Shown in pieces: positions 51,149 to 58,975 of a DNA stretch of 59,946 nt. The translations under genes and the position numbers were made by a program. A model generated the notes under the pieces. The model was given only the letters and a program-made list of their open reading frames with translations. It made no database searches and was not told the DNA's origin. The stretch comes from Chloroflexota bacterium (GTDB taxonomy: Bacteria; Chloroflexota; Limnocylindria; Limnocylindrales; CSP1-4): positions 1-59,946 of the forward strand of contig JAJYNP010000320.1 in NCBI GenBank assembly GCA_021786265.1, read 5' to 3'. Positions within the stretch are counted from its first letter, which is position 1. Each line of letters starts with the position of its first letter.

Positions 51149-52003
51149 GTGGCAGACGCGCGGGAAGGCGAGCGGTTCGCAGAGCGGCTGGCGGCCGAGC
51201 TGCCGGCCCTGGTTCGGCTCGCCACCCGACTCCTCCGCGACGCGGACGTGGCGGAAGACTGTGCCCAGGAGACCGTGGTGGGGGCGTGGAGGCGGCGCGA
51301 CCAGCTGCGCGACGCGGCCGCGCTGGCGCCCTGGCTGCGCCGGAGCCTCGTCAACCGCGTGATCGACCGATCGCGCAGCCGCCACGACGAGCTCGACATC
51401 GACCGGATCGAGGCCGACTGGAAGGACGACGCGTACTCGGTCCGGCCCGACCTCGTGCTGGACCGGGCCGAGCTGCGCGACGAACTCGAGGATGCGCTCG
51501 CCCGGCTCCCCGTGATCTACCGCGTCCCCGTCGTCCTGCACGATGCCCTGGGCTGGACCGCGGCCGAGATCGCCAGTGCCATGGCGGTCGGGCTGCCCGC
51601 CACGAAACAGCGGCTGCGGCGGGGGAGGATGATGCTGGTGAGCGCGCTCGCCGAAGACGATGCTCGCCGCCGGGCGAGCCTGGCGCAGCCGATGCGGTGC
51701 TGGCGGGCACGGCGGCACGTGTCGGCGTACATGGACGGCGAGCTCGACCAGGCCACGAAGGCGGCGGTCGAGGCCCACCTCTCGACGTGCCCGACCTGCC
51801 CCCCGCTGTACGCCGGCCTGGTGGGCGTGCGCGCGGGAATGGGCGGGCTGCGCGACCCCGACACCGTGATCGAGGCGGAGATCGCCGCCCGGATCCGCGA
51901 TGCGCTGGCCGCAGAGGGCGCCGGCGTGCCGGTCAGGCACCCTGCCGTGACCGCGGACCCGACGGATCCCCCCGGCGCCTCCGCCGGGGCGGACACGCGC
52001 TGA
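51149..52003 (+). CDS. ECF sigma factor fused to a zf-HC2 anti-sigma-type zinc finger
   Basis: 284 residues from a GTG at 51149. Region 2 (about residues 15-78) has DVAEDCAQETVVGAWRR and WLRRSLVNRVIDRSRSR; region 4 (about 108-165) has LARLPVIYRVPVVLHDALG and WTAAEIASAMAVGLPATKQR. Residues about 183-225 form a putative zinc-binding anti-sigma domain: Cys184, His190, AYMDGELD, then H-x3-C-x2-C (His210, Cys214, Cys217). Normally that domain is on a separate membrane anti-sigma protein; here it is in cis and has no membrane helix behind it. The fusion suggests a sigma factor with built-in redox or zinc control. Confidence 0.88.
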   Translation: MADAREGERFAERLAAELPALVRLATRLLRDADVAEDCAQETVVGAWRRRDQLRDAAALAPWLRRSLVNRVIDRSRSRHDELDIDRIEADWKDDAYSVRPDLVLDRAELRDELEDALARLPVIYRVPVVLHDALGWTAAEIASAMAVGLPATKQRLRRGRMMLVSALAEDDARRRASLAQPMRCWRARRHVSAYMDGELDQATKAAVEAHLSTCPTCPPLYAGLVGVRAGMGGLRDPDTVIEAEIAARIRDALAAEGAGVPVRHPAVTADPTDPPGASAGADTR

Positions 52004-52025
52004 TCGCTGGTCGGCGCGACTCGGC

Positions 52026-52031
52026 GACAAT
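52026..52031 (+). promoter_or_regulatory. Putative -10 of the methyltransferase gene (leaderless)
   Basis: GACAAT ends 6 nt before the ATG at 52038; no ribosome site is present. Confidence 0.35.
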
Positions 52032-52037
52032 GGGTGC

Positions 52038-52643
52038 ATGACCGAGCACGACGAGCGCCGCATGGCCTGGGATCGGCGCCATGCCGAGCGCGAGCACATC
52101 GAATCCGAGGAGCCCGATCCGGTCCTGGTCCGGGAGGCCGGGCCGCTGACCCCCGGGAGGGCACTCGATCTCGCCTGCGGCGACGGCCGGAACGCGGTGT
52201 GGCTGGCGCGCCACGGATGGCAGGTGACCGCCGTCGACTTCTCGCCGGTGGCGCTCGATCGAGGCCGCCGACGGGCCGCACGGGCGCAGGTGGAGCTCGA
52301 CTGGGAGGCGCAGGACCTGCTCACCTGGGCGCCCCCGGAGGGACGCTTCGACCTCGTGTCGCTGGTCTACCTGCACCTGCCGCCCGATGAGCGGCGCCTG
52401 GTCCTGCAACGCGCCGCGCGTGCCCTCGCCCCGGGCGGCCGGCTGCTGGTGGTGGGGCACCACCGGCGCAACCTGGCGGAGGGCGTGGGCGGGCCGCAGG
52501 ACCCGCGGGTGCTCTACACGCCGGAGGAGATCGTCGCGGAGGTGCCGGACGTGGTGATCGAGCGGTCCGAGGCGCTGCGCGCGAGCCGCGGCGGGAGGCC
52601 GCGCGTGGACACCGTCGTGGTGGGTCGTCGGGCGTCCTCCTGA
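52038..52643 (+). CDS. Class I SAM-dependent methyltransferase (TehB-like)
   Basis: 201 residues. Motif I is ALDLACGDGRNAVWLARHG, followed by VTAVDFSPVALDRGRRRAA, the acidic LEWEAQDLL-type turn (seen as ELDWEAQDLLTW) and FDLVSLVYLHLP; ALAPGGRLLVVGHH marks motif III. The short N-terminus (DRRHAEREH) and overall length resemble TehB-type and related small methyltransferases that act on tellurite, thiols or small metabolites. The substrate is unknown. Confidence 0.85.
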   Translation: MTEHDERRMAWDRRHAEREHIESEEPDPVLVREAGPLTPGRALDLACGDGRNAVWLARHGWQVTAVDFSPVALDRGRRRAARAQVELDWEAQDLLTWAPPEGRFDLVSLVYLHLPPDERRLVLQRAARALAPGGRLLVVGHHRRNLAEGVGGPQDPRVLYTPEEIVAEVPDVVIERSEALRASRGGRPRVDTVVVGRRASS

Positions 52644-52685
52644 GCCGCGCCCGGGGAGCGTGCCTTCACTCCGGGACGGGCGCCG

Positions 52686-52703
52686 GGCCCCGAGACCGGG
52701 GCC
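52686..52703. terminator. Hairpin between converging genes
   Basis: GGCCCC (52686-52691) and GGGGCC (52698-52703) with a GAGACC loop, in the 104-bp gap between the methyltransferase and MFS genes. No T-run is seen. Confidence 0.45.
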
Positions 52704-52747
52704 GCCGTGCCCCGCGCCGTGCACCGACCCCGGTCGGAGCGGGCAGG

Positions 52748-54181
52748 CTACGTCGTCAGCAGCCCGGGCTCGGGGGTGGCCGCCGCCTCGTGCTGCCGCG
52801 GTGCCGCGCGGTGCTCGCGTGATGCTTCCTCGATCGTGAGGCCCGCCGGCTCGGGCAGCACGAGCGTGACGAGCGCGCCCAGCAGCGCGACGCCCGCGGT
52901 GAAGAGGAGCGTGGCCTGCAGGCCAAGGACGGCCTCCAGGTGCGGGAACGCGTAGACGCCGACGAACGCCCCGATCTTCGCGACGCCCGAGGACAGCCCG
53001 TGGCCGGTGGTCCGGCTGGTGATCGGGTAGACCTCGCTGGGCAGCACGAAGGTGGTCACGTTGGGCCCGAACTCGGTGAAAAAGTAGCTGATCCCGTACA
53101 GGACCAGGAAGGGAAGGACCAGGTGCGTGATCGACGGCACCAGCCCGATCAGGGCGAACGCGCCCGCCATTCCCAGGAAGCCGATCCACTGCAACCGCCG
53201 GTGTCCGATGCGGTCGATGGTCACGAGGGCGAGCAGGTACCCCGGCGCCGCGGCCAGCGCGAAGATGATCAGGCTCCACGCCACCGACTGCATCAGCGCG
53301 GCGTGCGGGGCGACCGCCCGCAGGATCAGGGGCGTGGAGATCGTGTTCCCGTAGTACGCGTAGTCGAGCAGAAACCAGGACCCGGCGGTACCCGCCAGGA
53401 GCACGAGGTTCCGCCGGTCCCGGATGAAGTCCACGAAGCGCTGGCGAACTGCGGGCGCCTCGTCCCCGAACGCCCGGATCGCGCCGCCCGTGAACCCCGC
53501 CATGCTCGCCGCGGCGGCGGATGCGTTGCCCATGACGCGCGCCACGTACCGGGGTGACTCGGGCATGGTCCGCCGGAGGTAGATCACGGCCATCGCGGGA
53601 ACGGCCCCCAGGCCGAGCATGACGCGCCACGCAAGCTCGTTGGAGACACCCGCCCCGAGCAGGGTCAGCCCCACGACGGGCCCGATGATCAGGCCCACGG
53701 CCTGCGTCGAGAAGACCATGCTCACCAGCCGCCCGCGGTCCTTGCGGTTCGCGTACTCGCTCATGATCGTGGCGCTCACCGGGTAGTCTCCGCCGATCCC
53801 GATCCCGAGCAGGAACCGGGAGGCGATCAGCCACGCGATGTTCGGCGAGACCGCCGAAAGGATCGCCGCGACCGCCATGATCGCGGCCTCCAGCCCGTAG
53901 ATCGCCTTGCGGCCCAGCACGTCGGCGAGCCGGCCGAACACCACCGCACCGAAGAAGGCGCCGACCAGCGCGATGCTGCTCGCGAGGGTGGCCTCCGTCG
54001 TCGTCAGGTGCCACTGGGCGGTGACCAGGGCGAGCGCGACGCCGATGACGAACAGGTCGTATGCGTCGGTGAAAAAGCCCATCCCTGCGGTGAACATCGC
54101 CCGGAGGTGGAAGACGCTGAGGGGCGCCTCGTTCAGGGCGTCGGTCAGCGTGCCCGAGCCGCTCGCACGGTCAGACGACAT
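52748..54181 (-). CDS. MFS transporter, phosphate:H+ symporter-like (PHS family)
   Basis: 477 residues, about 12 helices, ATG at 54181 with AAGGAG 6 nt upstream. Family marks are GMGFFTDAYDLFVIGVALA in helix 1, FGRLADVLGRKAIYGLE, GIGIGGDYPVSATIMSEYAN then RKDRGRL, SWFLLDYAYYGNTIS in the middle and EVYPITSRTTGHGLSSGVAKIG near the end. This pattern is known from Pho84-like and related metabolite:H+ symporters. Phosphate is the best guess; other anions or sugar acids are possible. It lies 129 bp after ccdA on the same strand, and its upstream region shares a 16-bp motif with the dsbA-type gene. Confidence 0.85.
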   Translation of the reverse strand: MSSDRASGSGTLTDALNEAPLSVFHLRAMFTAGMGFFTDAYDLFVIGVALALVTAQWHLTTTEATLASSIALVGAFFGAVVFGRLADVLGRKAIYGLEAAIMAVAAILSAVSPNIAWLIASRFLLGIGIGGDYPVSATIMSEYANRKDRGRLVSMVFSTQAVGLIIGPVVGLTLLGAGVSNELAWRVMLGLGAVPAMAVIYLRRTMPESPRYVARVMGNASAAAASMAGFTGGAIRAFGDEAPAVRQRFVDFIRDRRNLVLLAGTAGSWFLLDYAYYGNTISTPLILRAVAPHAALMQSVAWSLIIFALAAAPGYLLALVTIDRIGHRRLQWIGFLGMAGAFALIGLVPSITHLVLPFLVLYGISYFFTEFGPNVTTFVLPSEVYPITSRTTGHGLSSGVAKIGAFVGVYAFPHLEAVLGLQATLLFTAGVALLGALVTLVLPEPAGLTIEEASREHRAAPRQHEAAATPEPGLLTT

Positions 54182-54277
54182 GCAGGCTCCTTTCCAATCT
54201 TGCGCACCAGACCGTATCGCCTCCCCGTTATGGGCCTGTTAAGCGCCCCACCAATCTGTTACGTTCCTGATAACTGC

Positions 54278-54293
54278 TTGCGCGATTACGCAA
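54278..54293. promoter_or_regulatory. Shared 16-bp operator candidate (copy 1, upstream of the MFS gene)
   Basis: TTGCGC-GAT-TACGCAA on the plus strand, which is TTGCGTA-N3-GCGCAA on the coding strand. The outer arms TTGCG/CGCAA are inverted repeats, and one more flanking base pair extends the left and right arms to CTTGCG/CGCAAG (54277-54294). It lies about 100 bp upstream of the MFS start. A half-site TTGCGCA occurs at 54200-54206. Confidence 0.5.
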
Positions 54294-54310
54294 GTTGTGG
54301 CCCACTCGCG

Positions 54311-55153
54311 TCACCGGTCGCGCGCGTCCGTGCCGGCCCCGAGGAGCCGCCGCCCGACGATCGTGAGCAGCCCCGTGGCGCCGATCGCCGCCCCGACCAC
54401 CGCCAGCGGCGCCTCGGCCGCCGCCACCTGGAGTGCGGCCTCCAGCCGCAGCGCCAGGTCGTCCAGCCCGAAGCCGGCGTAGAGGCCGGAGAGGGCGTTG
54501 GGGCCCTGGAAGACGATGAACCCGGCGCCCAGCGCCATGAACATGGCACTGGACACGACCGTGGAGATGTGCCGCTCCGCCCCGCCGATCCGGACCTGCC
54601 GCCCGCGCATCCGCCCTCGCCATCCGGTCCCCAGGCCCTCCCAGGCCAACGCCAGCAGGAAAAGCGGGAAGGCCATGCCGGCCCCGTAGGCGGCGAGCAG
54701 GACCGCGCCGGGAAGAAGGCCCCCGGACCCGGCCGCGATGGTCAGGATCGCGCCGAGGATCGGGCCGGCGCAGAAGCCCCCGAGCCCGTAGCTGAGGCCG
54801 AGGACGAAGGTGCTGGCCGCGCTTTCCGCGCTCATGGCGGGACGCAGCGACACGCCCGGGAGCTCGAAGCCGCCGAGCAGCAGCTGCAGGGCACCGATGG
54901 CGATCAGCGTCAGCCCGGCAAGCAGTGTCAGCGGACCGCGCTCGGTCAGCAGGAGCGCGCCGATCGCGCCCGCGCCCAGCCCGGCGGGCACGAGCAGCGT
55001 GATCAGGCCCAGGTAGAAGATGGCCGTCCGCAGTGCGAGCCGCGTGGGCGATGGGAACGCGTAGGCGAAGAACGCGGGCAGGAGCAGCGCCGAGCACGGG
55101 CTGAGCAGCGAGAGGACGCCGCCCGCGAACGCGACCAGGAGCTCGACTGGCAC
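54311..55153 (-). CDS. ccdA: CcdA/DsbD-type thiol-electron transporter
   Basis: 280 residues from a GTG at 55153. Six or more membrane helices are visible. The two redox cysteines of the family are in GGVLSLLSPCSALLLPAFF and SYGLGGFCAGPILGAIL. CcdA carries electrons from cytoplasmic thioredoxin to extracytoplasmic thiol proteins, for cytochrome c maturation or for reducing DsbA/TlpA-like partners. The DsbA-type gene lies 122 bp upstream on the same strand, so the pair probably works together. A long soluble loop (about residues 185-200, GWRGRMRGRQVRIGG) precedes the last helices. Confidence 0.9.
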   Translation of the reverse strand: MPVELLVAFAGGVLSLLSPCSALLLPAFFAYAFPSPTRLALRTAIFYLGLITLLVPAGLGAGAIGALLLTERGPLTLLAGLTLIAIGALQLLLGGFELPGVSLRPAMSAESAASTFVLGLSYGLGGFCAGPILGAILTIAAGSGGLLPGAVLLAAYGAGMAFPLFLLALAWEGLGTGWRGRMRGRQVRIGGAERHISTVVSSAMFMALGAGFIVFQGPNALSGLYAGFGLDDLALRLEAALQVAAAEAPLAVVGAAIGATGLLTIVGRRLLGAGTDARDR

Positions 55154-55275
55154 GCGCTACCGCTTGTGCGCGGCCGGTGGCCGGTGGACCGAGCTCCGGC
55201 CGCCGATGCCCCGGTGCGTCCGGCGAGCCTCGTTCCGGCTGACGACGGTCGCGCCCCGACCCACGACGATCGCGC

Positions 55276-56106
55276 TCACTGGCCGGCCAGCGCCGAGTCG
55301 ATCGCGGCCTGGAACGCGGAGTACGGCTGCGCCCCGTCGATCCGCTGGCCGTTGATGAAGAAGGCCGGGGTCCCGGTGATGCCGAGCCTGGCGGCCTGCG
55401 CGAAGTCTGCCTGCACCGCGCCGCCGTACTCGTCCGAGTCGACGCACGCGTCGAACGTGGCCGCCTTCAGCCCGAGCTGCTGCCCGAACGCCTTGAGGCG
55501 ATCCTTCGAGAAGGCGCCGCTGTTCTGTCCGGCCTGCGAGCGATACAGCAGGTCGTGGTACGCCCAGAACTGGCCCTGGTCACCGGCGCAGCGTGCAGCA
55601 TTCGCTGCGTCCTTCGATTCGCCGCCCATCCAGGCCATGTCGTGCCACTCCAGCTTGACTTTGCCGGTATCGATGTAGGCCTGCTTGATCTGAGGCTCCA
55701 CCGTCTTTGCCCAGGTGGCGCAGTACGGGCACTGGTAGTCGGCGTACTCGACGATCGTCACCGGCGCCGTCGCCGCGCCGAGCGAGGGGGTCGCCGCGCG
55801 GACGGGCGGCGCCGTGGCGGCACTCACGCCGGCCACGACGATCCCGACGGCCGCGACACCGGCGAGCGTCATCAGGGCGGGGAAGGCCCATCGGCGCAGG
55901 CGGGAGGCCCGGCGTCGCCCCCCGGTGCGGTGCGACCGCTCTGCGGTCGAGCGCGATCGCTCCGCGGCCGCATGCGATCGGTCCGGGGAAGGGCGCTGGG
56001 GCTCGGACGACGGTTCGCGCCGCTCCGGCGGCGGGCTCGCCTGCGCCCCGGAGGGACGCGTGTGGTCAGGGGATCGACCTCGAGATCGGCGGTCGCGACG
56101 GGACAC
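55276..56106 (-). CDS. Membrane-anchored DsbA-family thiol:disulfide oxidoreductase
   Basis: 276 residues from a GTG with CGGAGG 9 nt upstream. The first ~70 residues are very rich in Arg, Ser and Pro, followed by a helix ALMTLAGVAAVGIVVAGVSA (about 77-96) that anchors the rest outside. The thioredoxin-like DsbA_2 domain begins near 108: VTIVEYADYQCPYCATW has the active site Cys126-Pro-Tyr-Cys129, and the cis-proline loop is ITGTPAFFINGQRI. It should form or exchange disulfides in exported proteins. The long basic cytoplasmic N-terminus is unusual. The 16-bp operator candidate lies 69 bp upstream. Confidence 0.9.
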   Translation of the reverse strand: MSRRDRRSRGRSPDHTRPSGAQASPPPERREPSSEPQRPSPDRSHAAAERSRSTAERSHRTGGRRRASRLRRWAFPALMTLAGVAAVGIVVAGVSAATAPPVRAATPSLGAATAPVTIVEYADYQCPYCATWAKTVEPQIKQAYIDTGKVKLEWHDMAWMGGESKDAANAARCAGDQGQFWAYHDLLYRSQAGQNSGAFSKDRLKAFGQQLGLKAATFDACVDSDEYGGAVQADFAQAARLGITGTPAFFINGQRIDGAQPYSAFQAAIDSALAGQ

Positions 56107-56160
56107 GGACGATAGCCTCCGGCACCATGCGCCGCGGATCGGCCGTGGCGGGCCGCATCG

Positions 56161-56166
56161 ATGCTA
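56161..56166 (-). promoter_or_regulatory. Putative -10 of the dsbA-type gene
   Basis: TAGCAT on the minus strand, preceded by TGC (extended -10 like). It lies 8 nt downstream of the 16-bp motif, so the motif would cover the -35 region. Confidence 0.4.
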
Positions 56167-56174
56167 GCACCTAG

Positions 56175-56190
56175 TTGCGTACTTGCGCAA
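56175..56190. promoter_or_regulatory. Shared 16-bp operator candidate (copy 2, upstream of the dsbA-type gene)
   Basis: TTGCGTA-CTT-GCGCAA on the plus strand, identical to copy 1 at all 13 positions outside the N3 spacer. It overlaps the expected -35 region of the dsbA-type promoter, a place suited to a repressor. Confidence 0.55.
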
Positions 56191-56334
56191 TCGACTGACA
56201 ATAGGTGGAAGCGCACGGACGAGGGCAGGGGAACCATCTCGCGCGGGGCAGGGGAAGCGCCGGTGCCTCGCGCCGGCGTGGGGATGTGTGCCGAAACCTA
56301 ATGCGATGTTGACCCGCGACGCATCTCGGTTCGG

Positions 56335-56340
56335 TACCGT
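56335..56340 (+). promoter_or_regulatory. Putative -10 of the beta-propeller gene (leaderless)
   Basis: TACCGT ends exactly 6 nt before the ATG at 56347. A TTGACC at 56309-56314 could be a -35 with a long 20-nt spacer. Confidence 0.45.
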
Positions 56341-56346
56341 TCGGCG

Positions 56347-57543
56347 ATGTTCCAACGACCGCTGGCCGTCGCTGCCGTCATCGCTGCCCTCGTCGCCGTG
56401 CTGGTCGGGGGCGTCGTCCTCGCCGGTTTCACCCGCTCCAGCACGGCCTCGACTCCCGGTCCGGGCCTGGCCGCCGCATCCGGCGTCACCGCCGGGGCGG
56501 CCTCCCCGGGGGCCGGGGCATCGTCGCCGGCTGGGGCATCACCCCAGGCCGCGCTGGCACCCGCGACGTCGCCGAGCCCCTCGCCGGCGGCAGTCGCGGG
56601 CCCGCTTCCCGGCGACCTGCTGATCGCCGACCGCGGCAACGACCGCCTGCTGATCGTCACGCCGGCCAGGCGGATCATCTGGTCGATGACCATCGATCCG
56701 GGCGGGCCGCGCGGATCGCAGTCCTGGGGGCCCGACGACGCGTTCTTCACTCCCGACGGGGCCCACATCGTGATCAACCAGGAGAACGCCCACACCGTCT
56801 CGATCATCGACATCGCGACCCGGCGGATCGTGTGGCAGTACGGGCACACAGGCAGGCCCGGCAGTGCGCCCGGCTACCTGAACGGGCCCGACGACGCGTA
56901 CGTCCTGCCCGACGGCACCGTCACCGTGGCCGACATCAAGAACGAGCGGATCCTCTTCATCTCGCGCTCGAAGACCATCGTTCGCCAGTACGGGCTCACG
57001 GGGGTGCGCCGCCACGATCCGCCCGTGGCCTACGCGGCCCCGAACGGGGACGTGCCGCTCGCGGACGGCGGCATGCTGGTCACCGAGATCGGCGGCAGCT
57101 GGGTAGATCGGCTGGACGCCAGCGGGCGCCTGGTGTGGGCGATCCACCTTCGAGACATCGCCTACCCGTCGGACGCGCAGCTGCTGCCGAACGGGAACGT
57201 GCTGGTGGTCGACTACTCCACGCCGGGCCGGATCGAGGAGGTCACGCCCGCGGGACGCATCGTCTGGCGCTACTTCGTGCGGAGCGGACCCGGCATGCTC
57301 TCGAATCCGTCACTTGCGGTCCGCCTGTCCAACGGCAACGTCGCGGTCACCGACGACTTCGGCCAGACGGTCGACGTGATCGACCCCGCCACGAATCGGA
57401 TCGTCTGGCAGTACGGGCACCCGGGGATCGCGGGCACCGCGGGCGACTACCTGTACAACCCCGATGGCCTGGATCCCGTCCCGGCCTCGACCGCCGCGCT
57501 GCTCTCGGCTCTCGCGGGCGCCGCGTCCACCGCGGCACCCTGA
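56347..57543 (+). CDS. Secreted or membrane-anchored PQQ/NHL-like beta-propeller protein
   Basis: 398 residues. A signal anchor (LAVAAVIAALVAVLVGGVVLAG) is followed by a low-complexity Ala/Ser/Pro/Gly linker to about residue 88. The rest is a repeated propeller: blades carry 'GDLLIADRGNDRLLIV', 'RRIVWQYGHTGRPGS', 'GRIVWRYF' and 'NRIVWQYGHPG', each with an (R)IVWxY strand and Gly-Asp/Asn turns. Similar repeats are found in aryl-sulfotransferase-like and PQQ-binding-like proteins, but I see no catalytic residues that would show an enzyme. The role is unknown; it acts outside the membrane. Confidence 0.78.
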   Translation: MFQRPLAVAAVIAALVAVLVGGVVLAGFTRSSTASTPGPGLAAASGVTAGAASPGAGASSPAGASPQAALAPATSPSPSPAAVAGPLPGDLLIADRGNDRLLIVTPARRIIWSMTIDPGGPRGSQSWGPDDAFFTPDGAHIVINQENAHTVSIIDIATRRIVWQYGHTGRPGSAPGYLNGPDDAYVLPDGTVTVADIKNERILFISRSKTIVRQYGLTGVRRHDPPVAYAAPNGDVPLADGGMLVTEIGGSWVDRLDASGRLVWAIHLRDIAYPSDAQLLPNGNVLVVDYSTPGRIEEVTPAGRIVWRYFVRSGPGMLSNPSLAVRLSNGNVAVTDDFGQTVDVIDPATNRIVWQYGHPGIAGTAGDYLYNPDGLDPVPASTAALLSALAGAASTAAP

Positions 57544-57577
57544 GGGTCCGTCCGCCGGCCGTGTGGGGCGGCACGGC

Positions 57578-57690
57578 GGTCAGTCGGGCCGTCCGGTCAG
57601 TCGGGCGGCCCGGTTGGTCGTCCGGTCAGTCAATCGGGCGGCCCGGTCGGTCGTCCAGTCAGTCAATCGGGCCGTCCGGTCAATCGGGCC
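57578..57690. repeat. Degenerate tandem repeats between converging genes
   Basis: Five units share a (G/A)GTCA(GTCA)ATCGGGC or GGTCAGTCGGGC core followed by CCGTCC or a longer GGCCCGGT-GGTCGTCC part; spacing varies from 17 to 33 bp. The last unit overlaps the stop codon of the histidine kinase gene (57680-57682). The array fills nearly all of the 136-bp gap between the beta-propeller and kinase genes. Confidence 0.75.
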
Positions 57691-58975
57691 GCGGCTCGCT
57701 CGTCGACGATTTCCTCGGGGCGGGTTCGCCCGCGTCGGCAAGCACCCTTGGCCAGCTCACCGACATGCTCGCGCCGCCGGCCGGCGATGCGCCGATCCGC
57801 CACCGCCCGTTGGAGGCTCTGACGATCGCGTCCGCGATGGCCAGGCCCAACCCGGCGCCCCCGGGGGTGTCGGTCGCCCGGTGGAAGCGGTCGAAGATGC
57901 GGGTCCGCTCCTCGGGCGGGATCCCGGGTCCCGAGTCGTCCACCGTCACCCGGACCCGAGCGCCGTCGTGGGTCACGGAGACGTCGACCGTGCCGCCCTC
58001 GGGCGAGTACCGGCAGGCGTTGTCCAGCAGCACTCCCAGGAGCCGGTCGAGCCACTCGGGAGGCGCCGCGATCACGCTGGACTCCGGCGCCGGGTGGACC
58101 CGGAGCGACAGGTGCCGGGCCTCGGCGACGACGGCGAAACGGTCCGCGGTCTGTGCGGCCATCACGCCGGCGTCCACGGGCTCAGCGTTCGGCTGCCCCT
58201 GGGAGGCATCGAAGCGGGCCAGCCAGAGCATGTCGTCCACCAGCCGCCGGATCCGTTTGTTCTCGCGGTCGACGCGCTGGAACGCCGTTCGGTACCAGGA
58301 CTCGGAGCGGTCCTGCGACAGCGCCAGGCTGGTCTGCGCCTCGATGACCGAGAGCGGCGTGCGCAGCTCGTGCGAGGCGTCAGTGGTGAACTCGAGCTGG
58401 CGCTGCCGGGCGCGCTCGATCGGGGCGGCCACGCGGCGCCCGATGACCACCGCGCCGAGGAACACCAGCACCAGCAGGATCGGGCCGATGATCGACTCGG
58501 CGACGATCACCGTGGACTGGGCCTGCGAGACACTCTCCATGGTCTGGCCCACGACCACGTACTGGCCGCCGGCCGCGGCGCCTGCGATGCGCACCTCGGC
58601 GTTGTTGATCGCGACGGTCTGGGGCGCGGTCACCGTCCGGTAGGCGGCCGGCAGGACCGCGTTGGAGGTGTTGCAGGTGACGTCGCCGTCGGGATGGATG
58701 GTCCACACGATGACGGGAGGCCCGAACGGCCGGTCGGGCGGAGGTGCCCCAAAGCCGGTGGTCTGGGGCGGCGGCTCGCGGCTGATCTGCGAGAGCGATG
58801 CGGCGAGGCGCCCGTCGATCTGCGCGGTCAGGTTGCGGGTGACGATCAGCACCACGGCCGCGGCGACGAAGAGATACGCCACCCCCACCACGGCGGCGGC
58901 GGAGAGGGCCACGCGGATCGAGGTGGTCCGGACATCCTGCCCGCCCCGCCCGTCGTGACGGCCGCGACCGTTCAC
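57680..58975 (-). CDS. Two-component sensor histidine kinase
   Basis: 431 residues from a GTG at 58975 that overlaps the regulator stop by 4 bp. Helix 1 is about residues 21-46 and helix 2 about 161-180, enclosing an outer sensor part of about 115 residues with one cysteine (Cys101) and a Pro-rich stretch. The dimerisation/phosphoacceptor motif DASHELRTPLSVIEAQ has His202. The ATPase domain has LLDNACRYSPEGG, VDDSGPGIPP, IFDRFHRA and GGAGLGLAIADAI. No full HAMP domain is visible. It should phosphorylate the regulator encoded just upstream; the signal is unknown. Confidence 0.93.
   Translation of the reverse strand: MNGRGRHDGRGGQDVRTTSIRVALSAAAVVGVAYLFVAAAVVLIVTRNLTAQIDGRLAASLSQISREPPPQTTGFGAPPPDRPFGPPVIVWTIHPDGDVTCNTSNAVLPAAYRTVTAPQTVAINNAEVRIAGAAAGGQYVVVGQTMESVSQAQSTVIVAESIIGPILLVLVFLGAVVIGRRVAAPIERARQRQLEFTTDASHELRTPLSVIEAQTSLALSQDRSESWYRTAFQRVDRENKRIRRLVDDMLWLARFDASQGQPNAEPVDAGVMAAQTADRFAVVAEARHLSLRVHPAPESSVIAAPPEWLDRLLGVLLDNACRYSPEGGTVDVSVTHDGARVRVTVDDSGPGIPPEERTRIFDRFHRATDTPGGAGLGLAIADAIVRASNGRWRIGASPAGGASMSVSWPRVLADAGEPAPRKSSTSEPRPD

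Noticed and set aside
57578..57690. CRISPR-like array
   Set aside because: Units are adjacent or overlap, with no unique spacers of constant length, and no cas genes are present.
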